This document shows, piece by piece, positions 63,907-64,000 of a stretch of 64,000 nucleotides of DNA (within the stretch, counting starts at the first letter, position 1; each line of letters opens with the position of its first letter). Below the pieces are notes generated by a model. That model made no database searches. It was not told the origin of the DNA and saw only the letters and a program-made list of their open reading frames with translations. The stretch spans positions 151,194,769 through 151,258,768 of the forward strand of contig OZ023265.1 in NCBI GenBank assembly GCA_964006375.1. The letters run 5' to 3'. Source of the DNA: Tillus elongatus. Lineage: Eukaryota; Arthropoda; Insecta; Coleoptera; Cleridae. The position numbers and the translations under genes are program-made.

Positions 63907-64000
63907 CTACGCAAATTCGCTGTCGTAACGCGCTAGCTGCGTTCAGTGAAGCTTTATGTATTCATAACACTTAGACCTAGCCCCCGCTTTTAGTGAATTT
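63704..64000 (+). mobile_element. (AT)n (63823-63901), Helentron-type 3' end and start of a new copy
   Basis: After (GT)5 and a long TA run, 63902-63946 reads ACGCAAATTCGCTGTCGTAACG-CGCTAGCTGCGTTCAG, a diverged 3' terminus. At 63989 TTTTAGTGAATTT begins another 5' hairpin cut by the window end. Confidence 0.5.

Overview
This is eukaryotic, almost certainly insect, nuclear DNA: AT-rich, gene-poor and packed with nested mobile elements, many split by long (AT)n microsatellites. The only plausible host coding sequence is one 122-nt exon (14502-14623, + strand) with good splice sites. Its 40 codons resemble the L27 region of MPP2/MPP6-type MAGUK scaffold proteins (varicose in flies), so much of the window may be intron of such a gene. 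The lineage cannot be fixed from the window; a large-genome insect such as a beetle would fit, but that is a guess.

Layout. 1-2.4 kb: internally deleted Ty3/gypsy element plus LTR. 3.2-11.0 kb: an old Tc1/mariner-like element recognisable by ~420-bp inverted termini flanked by TA, blown apart by a LINE, a solo-LTR-like repeat, Helentron-like repeats and a foldback. 11.6-14.25 kb: a well-bounded Tc1/mariner-like element. 14.5 kb: the MAGUK-like exon. 14.9-17.5 kb: a decayed Penelope-like element (PLE) interrupted by another Tc1/mariner-like element. 18.7-21.7 kb: two decayed non-LTR retrotransposons. 22.3-29.6 kb: a Helentron-like repeat whose (AT)n core holds a head-to-head pair of nearly identical, intact 858-codon PLE genes. 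30.1-36.2 kb: PLE fragments, a 5'-truncated LINE with target duplication, and a second PLE family with inverted terminal repeats. 37.3-38.7 kb: a hAT-like element with a nested Helentron. 38-59.5 kb: a dense field of Helentron-like copies, with an inverted ribozyme-bearing repeat pair (51.7-52.0 kb), a young LINE (52.7-53.8 kb) and a foldback (53.8-54.2 kb). 60.3-64 kb: LINE fragments and a nested Tc1/mariner-like element.

Three patterns tie the window together. First, PLE-related sequences carry type I hammerhead ribozymes that can be folded directly from the sequence: three copies of one family, two of a second and weaker candidates in others. In the clearest ones helix III is minimal and lies in a self-complementary octamer. 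Second, PLE-related insertions repeatedly sit inside (AT)n cores of Helentron-like repeats. Third, the commonest repeat has a 5' hairpin around TTAGTGAATTTTC, an (AT)n core, and a 3' end GAAAATTCACTA... followed by the hairpin ACGCA-CTTGC-TGCGT. This is the architecture of non-autonomous Helentrons (DINE/MINE type), including one abutting tandem pair. Boundaries of old copies are approximate.
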